Of a DNA stretch of 64,000 nucleotides, positions 44,800 to 55,963 are shown one piece after another (within the stretch, counting starts at the first letter, position 1; every line of letters begins with the position of its first letter). The position numbers and the translations under genes were made by a program. Location: the NCBI GenBank assembly GCA_019638185.1, contig JAHBUH010000013.1, positions 1 through 64,000 on the forward strand. Reading direction: 5' to 3'. The notes under the pieces were generated by a model. The model saw only the letters and a program-made list of their open reading frames with translations. It did not search any database and was not told the origin of the DNA. Origin of the DNA: Leadbetterella sp. (GTDB taxonomy: Bacteria; Bacteroidota; Bacteroidia; Cytophagales; Spirosomataceae).

Positions 44800-46575
44800 A
44801 TGAAAACCGGATTCTCATTTTTTGTATTTTGCTTTATTACCTTTCTTCTGGTAGGATCATGTAAAAACGCTCCTAAAAAAGAAGCTTCAAAAGATCTTTT
44901 CAGCCTCTTTGTGGAAGATCCAAACGCCCAGACTTTCTATTCCGACCGGAAAGGGGTCTTCGGCAAAAACGGAATGGTGGCCTCCGCCCACGAAGAAGCT
45001 TCCAAAGCGGGCCTGGAAATCTTACAGGCCGGCGGTAATGCCGTGGATGCGGCCATCGCCACCCATTACGCCCTGGTAGTGGTCTTCCCCTTTGCCGGGA
45101 ATCTCGGCGGCGGCGGCTTTGCCGTGATCCGTGAGCATAACGGAAACTACCATTCCATTGACTTCCGCGAAAAAGCGCCCCTGGCGGCTCACCGCGATAT
45201 GTACCTCGATAAAGACGGTAACGTCATAGAAGGCCTCAGCCTGAAAGGACACCTGGCCAGCGGGGTGCCGGGATCAGTAGACGGCACCGTGGAAATGCAC
45301 GCCAAACTGGGAAAATTAGCCTGGGAGAAGATCCTGGGACCGGCCATCCGCCTGGCCGAAGAGGGCGTTATCCTCACCGAAAGAGAGGCCAGGGGGCTGA
45401 ATAACTATAAAAAAACTTTCCTGGAAGTAAACGGGCCTGACCTTAAATATTTTATCAAGCCCGACGGCACCGAGTGGAAAAAAGGCGATCTCCTGGTTCA
45501 GAAAGACCTGGCCGAATGCCTCAAAAGAATTCGTGATAAAGGCCGCGAAGGCTTTTACAGCGGAAAAACCGCCGACCTCCTGGTAGCCGAAATGAAAAAA
45601 GGAGGCGGCATCATTACCTACGAAGACCTCAAACAGTACAAATCCGCCTGGCGGAAGCCGGTGACCGGCGAATACCGGGGCCATAAAGTAGTTTCCATGG
45701 CGCCTTCTTCCAGCGGGGGTATAGCCCTTATCCAGATGCTGAAGCTGGTGGAGCAATACCCCCTGCAGCAGTGGGGCTGGAACTCCGCTAAAACCGCTCA
45801 GGTCATGATAGAAGCGGAAAGAAGGGTATATGCCGACCGCGCCAAATGGATGGGCGACACCGACTTCGTGAAAGTACCTCTGGACCAGCTCATCTCTGAA
45901 AATTACCTGAAAGAACGCTGGAAAGACTTTAACCCGGAAATGGCCTCCAAAAGCGCTGACATACAGGGCGGTAATATCCCCGGCTACGAGTCCATGGAAA
46001 CCACCCACTTCTCGGTAGTGGATAAGGAAGGAAATGCCGTATCCCTCACCACCACCATTAACGGGGCCTACGGCTCCAAAGTGATTGTAGCGGGTGGAGG
46101 ATTCCTGATGAATAATGAAATGGACGACTTCGCCATTAAGGCCGGAGTGCCCAACATGTTCGGGCTGATCGGGAATGCCGCCAATGAAATAGCCCCCGGC
46201 AAGCGGATGCTGAGCTGCATGAGCCCTACCATCATTGAAAAAAACGGTAAGCTCTTTATGGTGGTGGGAACCCCCGGCGGCAGTACCATCATGACCTCCA
46301 TTTTCCAGACCATCCTGAATGTCATTGATCACAAAATGACCATGCAGCAATCCGTCAACGCCCATAAGTTTCATCACCAGTGGCTTCCGGATCGCACCGT
46401 TTTTGAAAAGGGGGCCTTTTCGGATCAAACCCTGGCCGAGCTGCGTAAAAAAGGCTATATCCTGGATTCCCAGGGCGGCACGCTGGGCCGCATGGACTGT
46501 ATCCTGGTGTATCCTGACGGCATGCTGGAAGGGGCATCTGACCCCCGGGCAGATAACACCAGTGTGGGGTATTGA
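44800..46575 (+). CDS. ggt: Gamma-glutamyltransferase lipoprotein
   Basis: A 591-residue Ntn hydrolase that cleaves or transfers the gamma-glutamyl group of glutathione and related peptides. The lipoprotein signal ends VGSC (Cys21), and the enzyme then acts in the periplasm. Family blocks are present: GGNAVDAAIATHYAL, GNLGGGGFAV, and the autocleavage site with nucleophile Thr401 in TTHFSVVDKEGNAVS. The later MLSCMSPTI and GTPGGSTI blocks are also kept. Length is normal. Confidence 0.93.
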   Translation: MKTGFSFFVFCFITFLLVGSCKNAPKKEASKDLFSLFVEDPNAQTFYSDRKGVFGKNGMVASAHEEASKAGLEILQAGGNAVDAAIATHYALVVVFPFAGNLGGGGFAVIREHNGNYHSIDFREKAPLAAHRDMYLDKDGNVIEGLSLKGHLASGVPGSVDGTVEMHAKLGKLAWEKILGPAIRLAEEGVILTEREARGLNNYKKTFLEVNGPDLKYFIKPDGTEWKKGDLLVQKDLAECLKRIRDKGREGFYSGKTADLLVAEMKKGGGIITYEDLKQYKSAWRKPVTGEYRGHKVVSMAPSSSGGIALIQMLKLVEQYPLQQWGWNSAKTAQVMIEAERRVYADRAKWMGDTDFVKVPLDQLISENYLKERWKDFNPEMASKSADIQGGNIPGYESMETTHFSVVDKEGNAVSLTTTINGAYGSKVIVAGGGFLMNNEMDDFAIKAGVPNMFGLIGNAANEIAPGKRMLSCMSPTIIEKNGKLFMVVGTPGGSTIMTSIFQTILNVIDHKMTMQQSVNAHKFHHQWLPDRTVFEKGAFSDQTLAELRKKGYILDSQGGTLGRMDCILVYPDGMLEGASDPRADNTSVGY

Positions 46576-46641
46576 TCCGGTGAATTCCAACCATCACCGC
46601 CCTAATCCGGTCTCTGTAATATCTTAATCAAACAATTTATC

Positions 46642-47340
46642 ATGAGAAAAGTTATTGCAGGAGTAGTAGTGATGTTGAGCTTATCATGTTCCAAGAATGA
46701 CGAAGTGGGCCGTATGTGGTATATCATTGACGACAATCTTAATGTCTCCGTCACCGACTGGATCGGCGGGTTTGCCGATTACCCCGAAGGGGTGGAAGAA
46801 GATTGGGGCTTCTCTGTAACGCATGCCCACCTGCCCGCTCCGCTGGATACTACTAAAAAGGCTATCCGGATCTCGGGCAGTAACCACAGTGATGACCTCT
46901 TCATGTACCTGACTAAAAAGGTCAGGCTGGCTGAACCTAACCGGCTCTACCACGGGAAGTTCGAGATCCGGTTCGCTACCAATGCAGCCGAAGGCTCGGT
47001 GGGCGTGGGAGGCTCCCCTGCCCACAGCGTTTATATGGGCGTAGGCCTGGCCACGCAGGAGCCTAAAAAAGTGCTGGATCCCGTGTCAGGGGATTACCGG
47101 ATGAACATTTCAAAAATAAACCAGTCGCAAAACGGCGAAGACATGAAGGTCATCGGGGACGTCTCTAACGGCAAATCCGAACCGGTATACACCCTGGTTA
47201 CCCGTACGGGAGAATTTACGGGTAAAACCGACAGCCAGGGAAACCTCTGGATCATCGTAGGCACAGACTCCGGCTTTGAGGCCGTGACCACCCTGTACTA
47301 TACCCGTATCAAAGTGGAACTGAATGCCATTACAGAATAA
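46642..47340 (+). CDS. Lipoprotein of unknown function
   Basis: A 232-residue lipoprotein with a signal ending LSLSC (Cys16). The mature part is beta-rich, with FEIRFATNAAEGSVGVGGSPAHSVYMGVG in the middle. I do not recognise a family. It follows ggt by 66 bp on the same strand and is followed by a strong terminator, so it may end a transcript. Confidence 0.65.
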   Translation: MRKVIAGVVVMLSLSCSKNDEVGRMWYIIDDNLNVSVTDWIGGFADYPEGVEEDWGFSVTHAHLPAPLDTTKKAIRISGSNHSDDLFMYLTKKVRLAEPNRLYHGKFEIRFATNAAEGSVGVGGSPAHSVYMGVGLATQEPKKVLDPVSGDYRMNISKINQSQNGEDMKVIGDVSNGKSEPVYTLVTRTGEFTGKTDSQGNLWIIVGTDSGFEAVTTLYYTRIKVELNAITE

Positions 47341-47355
47341 AATTGCCTGTAAAAA

Positions 47356-47393
47356 GAAAGGTCCTGCGAGTGTTCGCAGGACCTTTCTTTTTA
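47356..47393. terminator. Strong terminator after the lipoprotein gene
   Basis: A perfect 14-bp stem GAAAGGTCCTGCGA-GTGT-TCGCAGGACCTTTC followed by TTTTTA. It also lies 64 bp beyond the stop of the convergent ChaN-like gene and, with A-rich sequence on its left, can act in both directions. Confidence 0.9.
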
Positions 47394-47456
47394 GGTATTG
47401 ACGGAGAGTCCGGGCCGGAAGAGCGTGGCCGGAAGACCAGCCGGTGGGCTATCTCC

Positions 47457-48320
47457 CTAATACGTCTTCGTCATATCTTTCGGAATAACCAGGTTAAAAT
47501 CCGTCTTAACAAAATCTCCCGGCAGCGGTAAACGGTTATCTTCACTCTCCGCCAGTGAGATCACGGCCACCTTCAGGTCCGGCCGCGCCTGCTTCAGGTA
47601 CCAGTAAATCCCGCCGTACTGTTTGCTGTGAAAATCACCGTGATAATGAAGTAAAAGCTTACCCGCTTCCAGGTGCTGCAGGATAGACTCGGCCATGGTA
47701 GCGTCTTTAATGGCCTGGGCCGCCACAAAATTCATGGCTTTCCCGCCGGCATGGTCGCCCATCATTTTTCTCATTTCTTCATATCCCGGGGTTTCCAGCG
47801 TAACCGTATACGGAAGCTTCACCACCCATGCCTTCTCCTGCGGTTCCAGGATCAGGCTGTCTACCCCCTTCCGGGCCACCGTGGAGGCATAACGTCGCGG
47901 AACGTTAGTAGCCACCATGGGCAGCTTCTTAGCTTTGGCAAAATCCAGCAGGGGCTTATAATCCGTAGGATGATTCTTCCATAAACGTGCCTCTTCCGCC
48001 AGCTTCTTGTCATCGGATTCTCCGGCCAGGTAGCGGTTTACGGCTTCCTGGTTATCCCGTTCAAACATCTCGGCACCCAGCATCAGGCGGTTACCCGCCT
48101 TTTCATAAAGCGCTTCCGTGGTTTTCAGTTCCAGCCAATGCACTATGGAGTTATTATGGTATTCTCCAAACAGCACCACATCGTACTTTTCCAGCTGCCG
48201 GATCATTTTACCAAAATCCACGGCCTTCCCTTTGGCATTATAAACCCGGTAAGCCGGCATATCCTGGGCTTGGAGTGAAAAGGCACCGCATAAGAGTGCC
48301 AGGAGTGAAAGTTTTCTCAT
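47457..48320 (-). CDS. ChaN-family heme-binding protein
   Basis: A 287-residue product starting at the ATG at 48320, where the signal peptide MRKLSLLALLCGAFSLQAQ begins. It has the ChaN pattern (VVLFGEYHNNSIVHWLELK, AEMFERDNQ, HYHGDFHSKQYGG). ChaN proteins bind heme or iron cofactors in the envelope. No lipobox Cys is seen, unlike many ChaN lipoproteins. Together with HemS and HmuTUV it makes a heme handling cluster. It follows hemS by 65 bp. Confidence 0.85.
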   Translation of the reverse strand: MRKLSLLALLCGAFSLQAQDMPAYRVYNAKGKAVDFGKMIRQLEKYDVVLFGEYHNNSIVHWLELKTTEALYEKAGNRLMLGAEMFERDNQEAVNRYLAGESDDKKLAEEARLWKNHPTDYKPLLDFAKAKKLPMVATNVPRRYASTVARKGVDSLILEPQEKAWVVKLPYTVTLETPGYEEMRKMMGDHAGGKAMNFVAAQAIKDATMAESILQHLEAGKLLLHYHGDFHSKQYGGIYWYLKQARPDLKVAVISLAESEDNRLPLPGDFVKTDFNLVIPKDMTKTY

Positions 48321-48345
48321 AGGTATCAAATTTAGCAGTTAGCTG

Positions 48346-48395
48346 TGAGCTATGGGAAGGGACTGTGACCTGATTGCTACCCTACTCATAGCTCA
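48346..48395. repeat. 9-bp inverted repeat between hemS and chaN
   Basis: TGAGCTATG at 48346-48354 and CATAGCTCA at 48387-48395; the second arm overlaps the hemS stop codon. It may be a weak terminator or attenuator within the cluster. Confidence 0.35.
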
Positions 48396-49417
48396 AGGGA
48401 TTTCACCAGCTCCTGCCACTCCGCCAGCTCAGGCAGTCCCGGCTTACGTTTTCCAAAAAACTGCACGATGATCTCGCCTTTATCGTTAAAGGCCTCCACG
48501 GAGGTTACAATCCCGTCTTCGGTAGGCTTACGCACCACCCAGGTCTCATGGATGCGGGCGGTGTCCAGGTGGAGATTGAAATCCGGATCCATCACATTGA
48601 TCCAGCTTTCGTGCCAGAGTATCCGTTTCACCGGCCCGGTATGGATCTGGATATTCCCCCGGTTTCCTACAAACACCATGATAGGGAAATCTACTTTAGA
48701 AGCCTTTTCTAGCAGCTCCGCCACTTTTTCATTGCTTATTTTCCGGGAGTGGTACGCATCCGGCGCCAGGCGCAGGGCCTGGGTGCGGCTCACCCCGTAC
48801 TTCCGCAGCAGCCCGAAGAAATGGTGGGTATCTTTCAGATCCAGCCATGCCTGCCGGAAACCTTCGGTATCGATCTCCCCGTCAGGTTTCTCCGCCGCCG
48901 GCGCCGGGATCTCTTCTACCACCAGCGGAGACTCCTGGTCTTCCGCGCGGTATTTTTCCACCAGCGCATCAAAAGCCGCCGGGTTACTGTCTTTGGTCAG
49001 GTAGATCTTGTGAATGGCGGAGCCGTCCTTGCCAAAAAACTGCAGGCTCTTTTTGTCGCCATCCGTCACCGCAAAAGCCGAAGCCCAGGCAGAAAGGAAA
49101 ATCCGCATATCAATATCATCCCCCACAAAAATCTGGGCGTGCGGGTTGGAAAAGTCGCCGTTCAGGTACACGCCCTTACGCTCATGAACACACTCGTCAT
49201 TACGGGTAAGTCCCATTACCTTGCCCAGTTGCTCCACATCCGTCAGGATGGCCGCAAACTCATTCCGTAAGCGGGTCACCCCGTTACCCAGGTCTGTAAC
49301 CAGCAGTTCTGCCTCACTGACACCCAGCTTTTCAGCCGCATTTCTTATTCTTAACCGGGGATTTTCAGCCTTTAAGGCTTCCCATTTCTCTTTCAGCGAT
49401 ATTACCGTTGTTTCCAT
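48386..49417 (-). CDS. hemS: HemS/ChuS-like hemin-degrading factor
   Basis: A 343-residue cytoplasmic protein from the ATG at 49417 (METTV...); twelve upstream codons in frame lack support. It has the duplicated HemS repeat: EFAAILTDVEQLGKVMGLTRNDECVHE with PHAQIFVGDDIDMRIF in the first half and NRGNIQIHTGPVKRILW with NVMDPDFNLHL in the second. It takes heme from the importer and helps remove iron. It follows hmuV by 25 bp. Confidence 0.9.
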   Translation of the reverse strand: METTVISLKEKWEALKAENPRLRIRNAAEKLGVSEAELLVTDLGNGVTRLRNEFAAILTDVEQLGKVMGLTRNDECVHERKGVYLNGDFSNPHAQIFVGDDIDMRIFLSAWASAFAVTDGDKKSLQFFGKDGSAIHKIYLTKDSNPAAFDALVEKYRAEDQESPLVVEEIPAPAAEKPDGEIDTEGFRQAWLDLKDTHHFFGLLRKYGVSRTQALRLAPDAYHSRKISNEKVAELLEKASKVDFPIMVFVGNRGNIQIHTGPVKRILWHESWINVMDPDFNLHLDTARIHETWVVRKPTEDGIVTSVEAFNDKGEIIVQFFGKRKPGLPELAEWQELVKSLEL

Positions 49418-49442
49418 ATATTTAACCAAATTTAAAAATCTC

Positions 49443-50222
49443 TTAATTTCCAAAAAGAATCACCGGGTGGTGATGCGCCGGGTGAATCCAGATCCGACAG
49501 GGAAAGCCATATGCTTCCGATATGACCTCTGCCGTGAGCACCTCCCCGGGAGCGCCCTGGGCCAGCACACGGCCGTTTTTCATCATCAGCACCCGCGTGG
49601 CAAACCGTGCCGCCAGGTTCAGGTCATGCAGCACCGTGATCACCGTATTACCTCTCCGGGCAAAATCCGCCATCAGCTCCAGTACCTGGTGCTGATGTTT
49701 TACATCCAGGTTATTCAGGGGCTCATCCAGTAAAACCAGTTTATGCGCCACTTCGTTCTTCAACTGGGCCATTACCCGGGCCAGGTGCACCCGCTGCTTT
49801 TCTCCACCGGAAAGTGAATTGTATTCTCTTTCCTTTAAATCCCACACCCCTGTTTCCTTCATCACTTCTTCTACTGCAGCGAGGTCGGACCGCTGGGGAA
49901 TGGAATCAAAATACGGATACCGCCCCATCAGCACCACATCCTGTACCGGCAGGGGGATGTCACTGTTATAATGCTGGGAAAATTTCGCTTTATTTTTAGA
50001 CAAATCCAAAATATCCCACTCCCGGAATCGCTTCTGCTTAAAATAAATATCGTCTGTATTCCGGCTTAATTCATTGGCCAGCACATTCAGCAGGGTGGAT
50101 TTCCCTGCGCCATTCGGCCCTACGATCACCAGCATTTCCCCGTATTCTACCGACACATCCACCCCTTTCAGAATGGAATAGCTCTTATGCGAATACGATA
50201 TTTTATGCCCTTTTACCATCAC
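49443..50222 (-). CDS. hmuV: Heme ABC transporter ATP-binding protein
   Basis: A 259-residue ATPase that powers heme import with HmuU. Walker A GPNGAGKST, signature LSGGEKQRV, Walker B LVLLDEP and the H-loop VLHDLN are all intact. Two adjacent ATG codons are possible starts; the upstream one overlaps the hmuU stop by 4 bp. Confidence 0.93.
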   Translation of the reverse strand: MMVKGHKISYSHKSYSILKGVDVSVEYGEMLVIVGPNGAGKSTLLNVLANELSRNTDDIYFKQKRFREWDILDLSKNKAKFSQHYNSDIPLPVQDVVLMGRYPYFDSIPQRSDLAAVEEVMKETGVWDLKEREYNSLSGGEKQRVHLARVMAQLKNEVAHKLVLLDEPLNNLDVKHQHQVLELMADFARRGNTVITVLHDLNLAARFATRVLMMKNGRVLAQGAPGEVLTAEVISEAYGFPCRIWIHPAHHHPVILFGN

Positions 50223-51253
50223 ATTGATTTTTTATAACGGATAAGAATGGCCATAAACACCGGTGCACCCAGCAGGGCCGTCAGTATGCCTATGGGCAAT
50301 TCCGAGGGAGCCACGATGGTCCGGCTGACCGTATCGGCCGCCAGCAGCAGGATAGCCCCCCACACGGCAGACAGCGGGAGGATCAGCGTGTAATTTGAGC
50401 TGAACAATAGCCGCAGGATATAAGGAATGATCAGCCCCACAAAACCGATGCTGCCCGAAAATGCTACAGCCGTACCCACCATCAGCGCTGTAAATAACAC
50501 CGTCAGCCGCTTGATTTTCTCTACCCGTATGCCCAGGTGTTCCGCATCTTTCTCCCCCAGCATCATGGCATTCAGGGCCTTCCCCTTGGTGATGAGATAA
50601 CTGTACGTTCCCAGCATTACTACCGCCAGGATGCCGTTTTTGGTCCAGGTGGCGCCTCCCAGGCTTCCCAGGTTCCAGAAGGTCAGGTCACGCAGCTGGT
50701 CATCTTTAGCCAGGTAGGTCATAAAGCCCACCAGCGCAAAACCCAGCGAGGAGATGGCCACACCGGCCAGCAGCATCACCACCACGTTAGTCTTCCCGTT
50801 TCCGGACGCAATAGTGTACACTAGCGAAATGGCCCCTAAAGCTCCCAGGAACGCCCCCATACTCACCAGCGAAAAATGAAGCGCTTCCGGGATCACCTGC
50901 CGTACCGACTCCCCCAATACAATAGTAATGGCCGCCATCAGCGTAGCGCCGGAAGTCACCCCGATCAGGTCAGGCGTGGCCAGCGGGTTCTTGAAAATCC
51001 CCTGCAGGCAGGTACCTGAAACCGCCAGGATACTTCCCACCAGCACGGCCATCACTACCCGGGGCATACGTACTTTCCCGATAATATAGGCGTCAGTAGC
51101 CGGCACAGAGCCATCGCCACTCAGGATACTGCCGGTAATTTTCCATACCGATGACTCCTCAAAGCGGTAAACCCCCATGTGGAGCGATACCCCGGCCAGC
51201 ACCAGCAGCACCAGGAACGAAGCCAGCAGATAAAACGGCAGCTTATTCTTCAA
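50219..51253 (-). CDS. hmuU: Heme ABC transporter permease (FecCD family)
   Basis: A 344-residue permease with about ten membrane helices and FecCD motifs (GTCLQGIFKNPLATPDLIGV, GSIGFVGLIIPYILR). It imports heme across the inner membrane. The start is 6 bp after the hmuT stop, and the stop overlaps hmuV. Confidence 0.93.
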   Translation of the reverse strand: MKNKLPFYLLASFLVLLVLAGVSLHMGVYRFEESSVWKITGSILSGDGSVPATDAYIIGKVRMPRVVMAVLVGSILAVSGTCLQGIFKNPLATPDLIGVTSGATLMAAITIVLGESVRQVIPEALHFSLVSMGAFLGALGAISLVYTIASGNGKTNVVVMLLAGVAISSLGFALVGFMTYLAKDDQLRDLTFWNLGSLGGATWTKNGILAVVMLGTYSYLITKGKALNAMMLGEKDAEHLGIRVEKIKRLTVLFTALMVGTAVAFSGSIGFVGLIIPYILRLLFSSNYTLILPLSAVWGAILLLAADTVSRTIVAPSELPIGILTALLGAPVFMAILIRYKKSM

Positions 51254-51259
51254 AACCTT

Positions 51260-52114
51260 TTACTTTACTTTCTCCGCCAGCGCCTTATTCAGGGCCAGGG
51301 CGGCCTCGCCTGTTCTGGGTCCGAAATTAGAGATCAGCCCGCCATCCAGGGCTATCACCGCCTTGTTCTTCCCGGCAGTGGTCTGGGCCACACCCGGTAC
51401 CGCCAGCAGGCCATCCACGCCGCCCAGGCTGGCCAGGCCGGAATCAAATAAAAGAATGACATCGGGATTTCCCTGCACCAGGGCTTCAGGGGTCAGCGGC
51501 CTGAAATCTTCAAAACCTGAAATGGCATTTTCGCCGCCGGCCAGTTTTACCATTTCCGAAAACGGTGTTTTATCTCCGGCCACCATCAGGGTCCCCGCAC
51601 CGCGGGCATAAATGAAAAGTACTTTAGGCGCCTTTTCAAACTTCTGCACCTGCGCCAGGTCGGTATCGATCTTGTCCGTCAGCGCTTTCGTATCCGCATT
51701 CCCTAATAACTCTCCCACCGCGTGGATCAGGTCTTTGGCACCCTGCACGGAATAAACCTGGTCTATCAGCTTCACTTCAATGCCCGCTTCCTTCAGCTTA
51801 GCCTGTAACTCCGGGTTAAAATCTTTGGCACCGGCTACCACCACATCGGGCTGCAGCGCCACTACGGGTTCCAGGGTAATGCTCCGGATATGCCCCAGGT
51901 CCTGCGCATGCGCTTTCACGGATTCAGGGAAAGTACTGGTGACATCCACGCCTACCAGCTGGCTCGCACCGCCCAGGGCAGAAATGGTTTCGGTGATCGC
52001 GCCGTTAAGCGACACGATCTTCTTCCCGGCTCCTTCATCTGACTTTTCAGACGAAGTGTTACAGGACATTGCTATTCCCGCCAGCAGCGCCAGGCTTACA
52101 ACTATCTTCTTCAT
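51260..52114 (-). CDS. hmuT: Heme ABC transporter substrate-binding lipoprotein
   Basis: A 284-residue class III binding protein with a lipobox (LAGIAMSC, Cys18). It starts with the fold pattern KKIVSLNGAITETISALGGASQLVGVDVTSTFP and keeps the conserved helix. It passes heme to HmuUV in the periplasm. First gene of the operon; a TonB-dependent receptor is not encoded next to it. Confidence 0.9.
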   Translation of the reverse strand: MKKIVVSLALLAGIAMSCNTSSEKSDEGAGKKIVSLNGAITETISALGGASQLVGVDVTSTFPESVKAHAQDLGHIRSITLEPVVALQPDVVVAGAKDFNPELQAKLKEAGIEVKLIDQVYSVQGAKDLIHAVGELLGNADTKALTDKIDTDLAQVQKFEKAPKVLFIYARGAGTLMVAGDKTPFSEMVKLAGGENAISGFEDFRPLTPEALVQGNPDVILLFDSGLASLGGVDGLLAVPGVAQTTAGKNKAVIALDGGLISNFGPRTGEAALALNKALAEKVK

Positions 52115-52118
52115 TTGT

Positions 52119-52137
52119 ATTTAAATTAAATCTAAAT
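52119..52137. promoter_or_regulatory. AT-rich imperfect palindrome before hmuT, possible iron-responsive operator
   Basis: ATTTAAATTAAATCTAAAT equals its own reverse complement at all but three positions, over 19 bp (the size of a Fur box). It sits between the -7 box (52143-52150) and the hmuT start. AT-rich palindromes can arise by chance. Confidence 0.3.
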
Positions 52138-52142
52138 AAACA

Positions 52143-52150
52143 CAAAACTA
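52143..52150 (-). promoter_or_regulatory. -7 box of the hmuTUV operon
   Basis: TAGTTTTG on the minus strand, a full TAnnTTTG match, 28 bp before the hmuT ATG. No clear -33 TTTG was found. Confidence 0.4.
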
Positions 52151-52197
52151 GGAAGATTTGCGGGAAGCAGAAAAAGAAATGAAGAAAAAGATTATCG

Positions 52198-54351
<2,154 letters not shown>

Positions 54352-54421
54352 CTATTTCACCAGCCTGTCCGAAAAAATTTAGTAAATTGCGGGAAAATCT
54401 TAATCCAATTCATAGTACTGT

Positions 54422-55585
54422 ATGGCCAAAATTTTAGTAATTGACGACGAGAAAACCATACGTGATGCCATGAGAGACATCCTCGAATACGAGGGGTATG
54501 AAATAGACGAAGCCAAAGACGGCCAGCAGGGCCTGGAAATGGTATCTACCGGGAAATACGACATCGCCTTGTGCGACATAAAAATGCCTAAAATGGATGG
54601 CCTGGAGGTACTGCTCAAAGCCCGGGAAGAAGGGGTGATCACCCAGTTTGTCATGGTATCTGCTTTCGGAAACGTGGAAAATGCCGTGGAAGCCACTAAA
54701 AGAGGCGCCTTCGACTTCATCACCAAGCCACCCGATCTGAACCGCCTGCTGGTGACCGTCCGGAATGCCATCGAAAAAAGTAACGACACCGAAGTCATCA
54801 AAACCCTGAAAAAACGGGTATATAAGATCAATGAGATCGTGGGAGATTCCCAATTGATCATGAAGGTCAAAGACACCATTGAAAAAGTAGCGCCTACGGA
54901 AGCGCGTATCCTCATCACCGGGCCTAACGGTTCCGGGAAAGAAATGGTGGCCAAACAGATCCATGAACGTTCTAACCGCCTGAAAAAGCCGCTGATCGAG
55001 GTAAACTGCGCCGCCATTCCTTCGGAGCTGATTGAATCCGAGCTATTCGGGCATGAAAAAGGAGCCTTTACCTCCGCTGTAAAGCAGCGTCTCGGGAAAT
55101 TTGAGCTGGCCGATAACGGCACCCTCTTCCTGGATGAGATCGGCGACATGAGCCTTTCCGCCCAGGCCAAGGTGCTCCGTGCACTCCAGGAAAATAAAAT
55201 CACCCGGGTAGGCGGCGAAAAAGAGATCAAAATAAACGTGCGGATCATTGCCGCTACCAATAAGGACCTGAAGAAGGAGATTTCCCAGGGCAACTTCCGG
55301 GAAGACCTTTACCACCGCCTGAACGTGATTCCTATTTATGTCCCACCCCTTTCCGAAAGACGGGAAGACATCCCCCTGCTGGCCGACAAGTTCCTGCAGG
55401 ATGTGGCCGAAGAATATGGCGATCAGCCCAAAACCTTCAAGCCTGATGCCATAGAACACCTCAAAAGCCTCCCCTGGACCGGAAACGTAAGAGAATTACG
55501 AAATGTGGTGGAAAGGCTGGTGATCATGTGCGGACAGGAAATCACCATTGATGAAGTAAAATTGTATGCCGGATTAGGCTTATAA
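54422..55585 (+). CDS. NtrC-type sigma-54 activator without an obvious DNA-binding domain
   Basis: A 387-residue protein: a receiver domain with Asp52 in LCDIKMP, then an AAA+ domain with Walker A GPNGSGKE at 167-174, the GAFTSA loop at 214-219 (GAFTGA in classical activators) and Walker B LFLDEIGD. It ends at ITIDEVKLYAGLGL, so the C-terminal Fis-type HTH of most NtrC proteins is missing. Short Bacteroidota forms are known. It may act from solution or through a partner. No sensor kinase gene is adjacent. A terminator follows. Confidence 0.85.
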   Translation: MAKILVIDDEKTIRDAMRDILEYEGYEIDEAKDGQQGLEMVSTGKYDIALCDIKMPKMDGLEVLLKAREEGVITQFVMVSAFGNVENAVEATKRGAFDFITKPPDLNRLLVTVRNAIEKSNDTEVIKTLKKRVYKINEIVGDSQLIMKVKDTIEKVAPTEARILITGPNGSGKEMVAKQIHERSNRLKKPLIEVNCAAIPSELIESELFGHEKGAFTSAVKQRLGKFELADNGTLFLDEIGDMSLSAQAKVLRALQENKITRVGGEKEIKINVRIIAATNKDLKKEISQGNFREDLYHRLNVIPIYVPPLSERREDIPLLADKFLQDVAEEYGDQPKTFKPDAIEHLKSLPWTGNVRELRNVVERLVIMCGQEITIDEVKLYAGLGL

Positions 55586-55616
55586 TAAGAAAGGGGCCTG
55601 GGCCCCTTTCTTATTT
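55586..55616. terminator. Bidirectional terminator between the NtrC-type and GlsB genes
   Basis: TAAGAAAGGGGCC paired with GGCCCCTTTCTTA (13-bp stem, two-base gap), then TTT. The stem overlaps the end of the convergent GlsB-like gene's stop region. Confidence 0.85.
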
Positions 55617-55863
55617 AACTTCGTTTTATAAAACTGATCAGGAACAACACCACTAACGCACCGATCACCGCTGAAATGACATTGGCTATGATGCCCGAAC
55701 CCAGCGAAACGCCCAAAGCTCCGAAAAGCCAGTTGCCTACCACAGCACCGATAATCCCCACGATGATGTTCCCGATGAGTCCGAATCCCATTCCCCGTTT
55801 GATCTCACCGGCCAGCCAGCCGGCAATAGCACCAATAATGATTGCATACAAAACGCCGTTCAT
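55615..55863 (-). CDS. GlsB/YeaQ/YmgE-type stress membrane protein
   Basis: An 82-residue glycine-rich membrane protein with three hydrophobic segments (YAIIIGAIAGWLAGEI, IIVGIIGAVVGNWLFGALG, IANVISAVIGALVVLFLI) and the family pattern GWLAGEIKRGMGFGLIGNIIVG. Transglycosylase-associated; a stress-induced role is known for relatives, but the molecular function is not. Confidence 0.92.
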   Translation of the reverse strand: MNGVLYAIIIGAIAGWLAGEIKRGMGFGLIGNIIVGIIGAVVGNWLFGALGVSLGSGIIANVISAVIGALVVLFLISFIKRS

Positions 55864-55963
55864 ACTATTCAGATTTAAGGTTTAAGAATTGATTTTCCGG
55901 GCACTAAATTAAGGAAATATCGGTAAAATCAAATGAATTGTTGATTTTATTACATTTTTTTAC

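Noticed and set aside
45316-46590. A 424-codon open frame on the minus strand
   Set aside because: Antisense to gamma-glutamyltransferase, whose sequence is clearly real; the reverse frame is rich in His, Gly and Phe and has no recognisable domain.
54400-55293. A 297-codon open frame on the minus strand
   Set aside because: It lies wholly antisense to the NtrC-type gene, has a Ser/Arg/Phe-rich composition typical of a shadow frame, and shows no motif.
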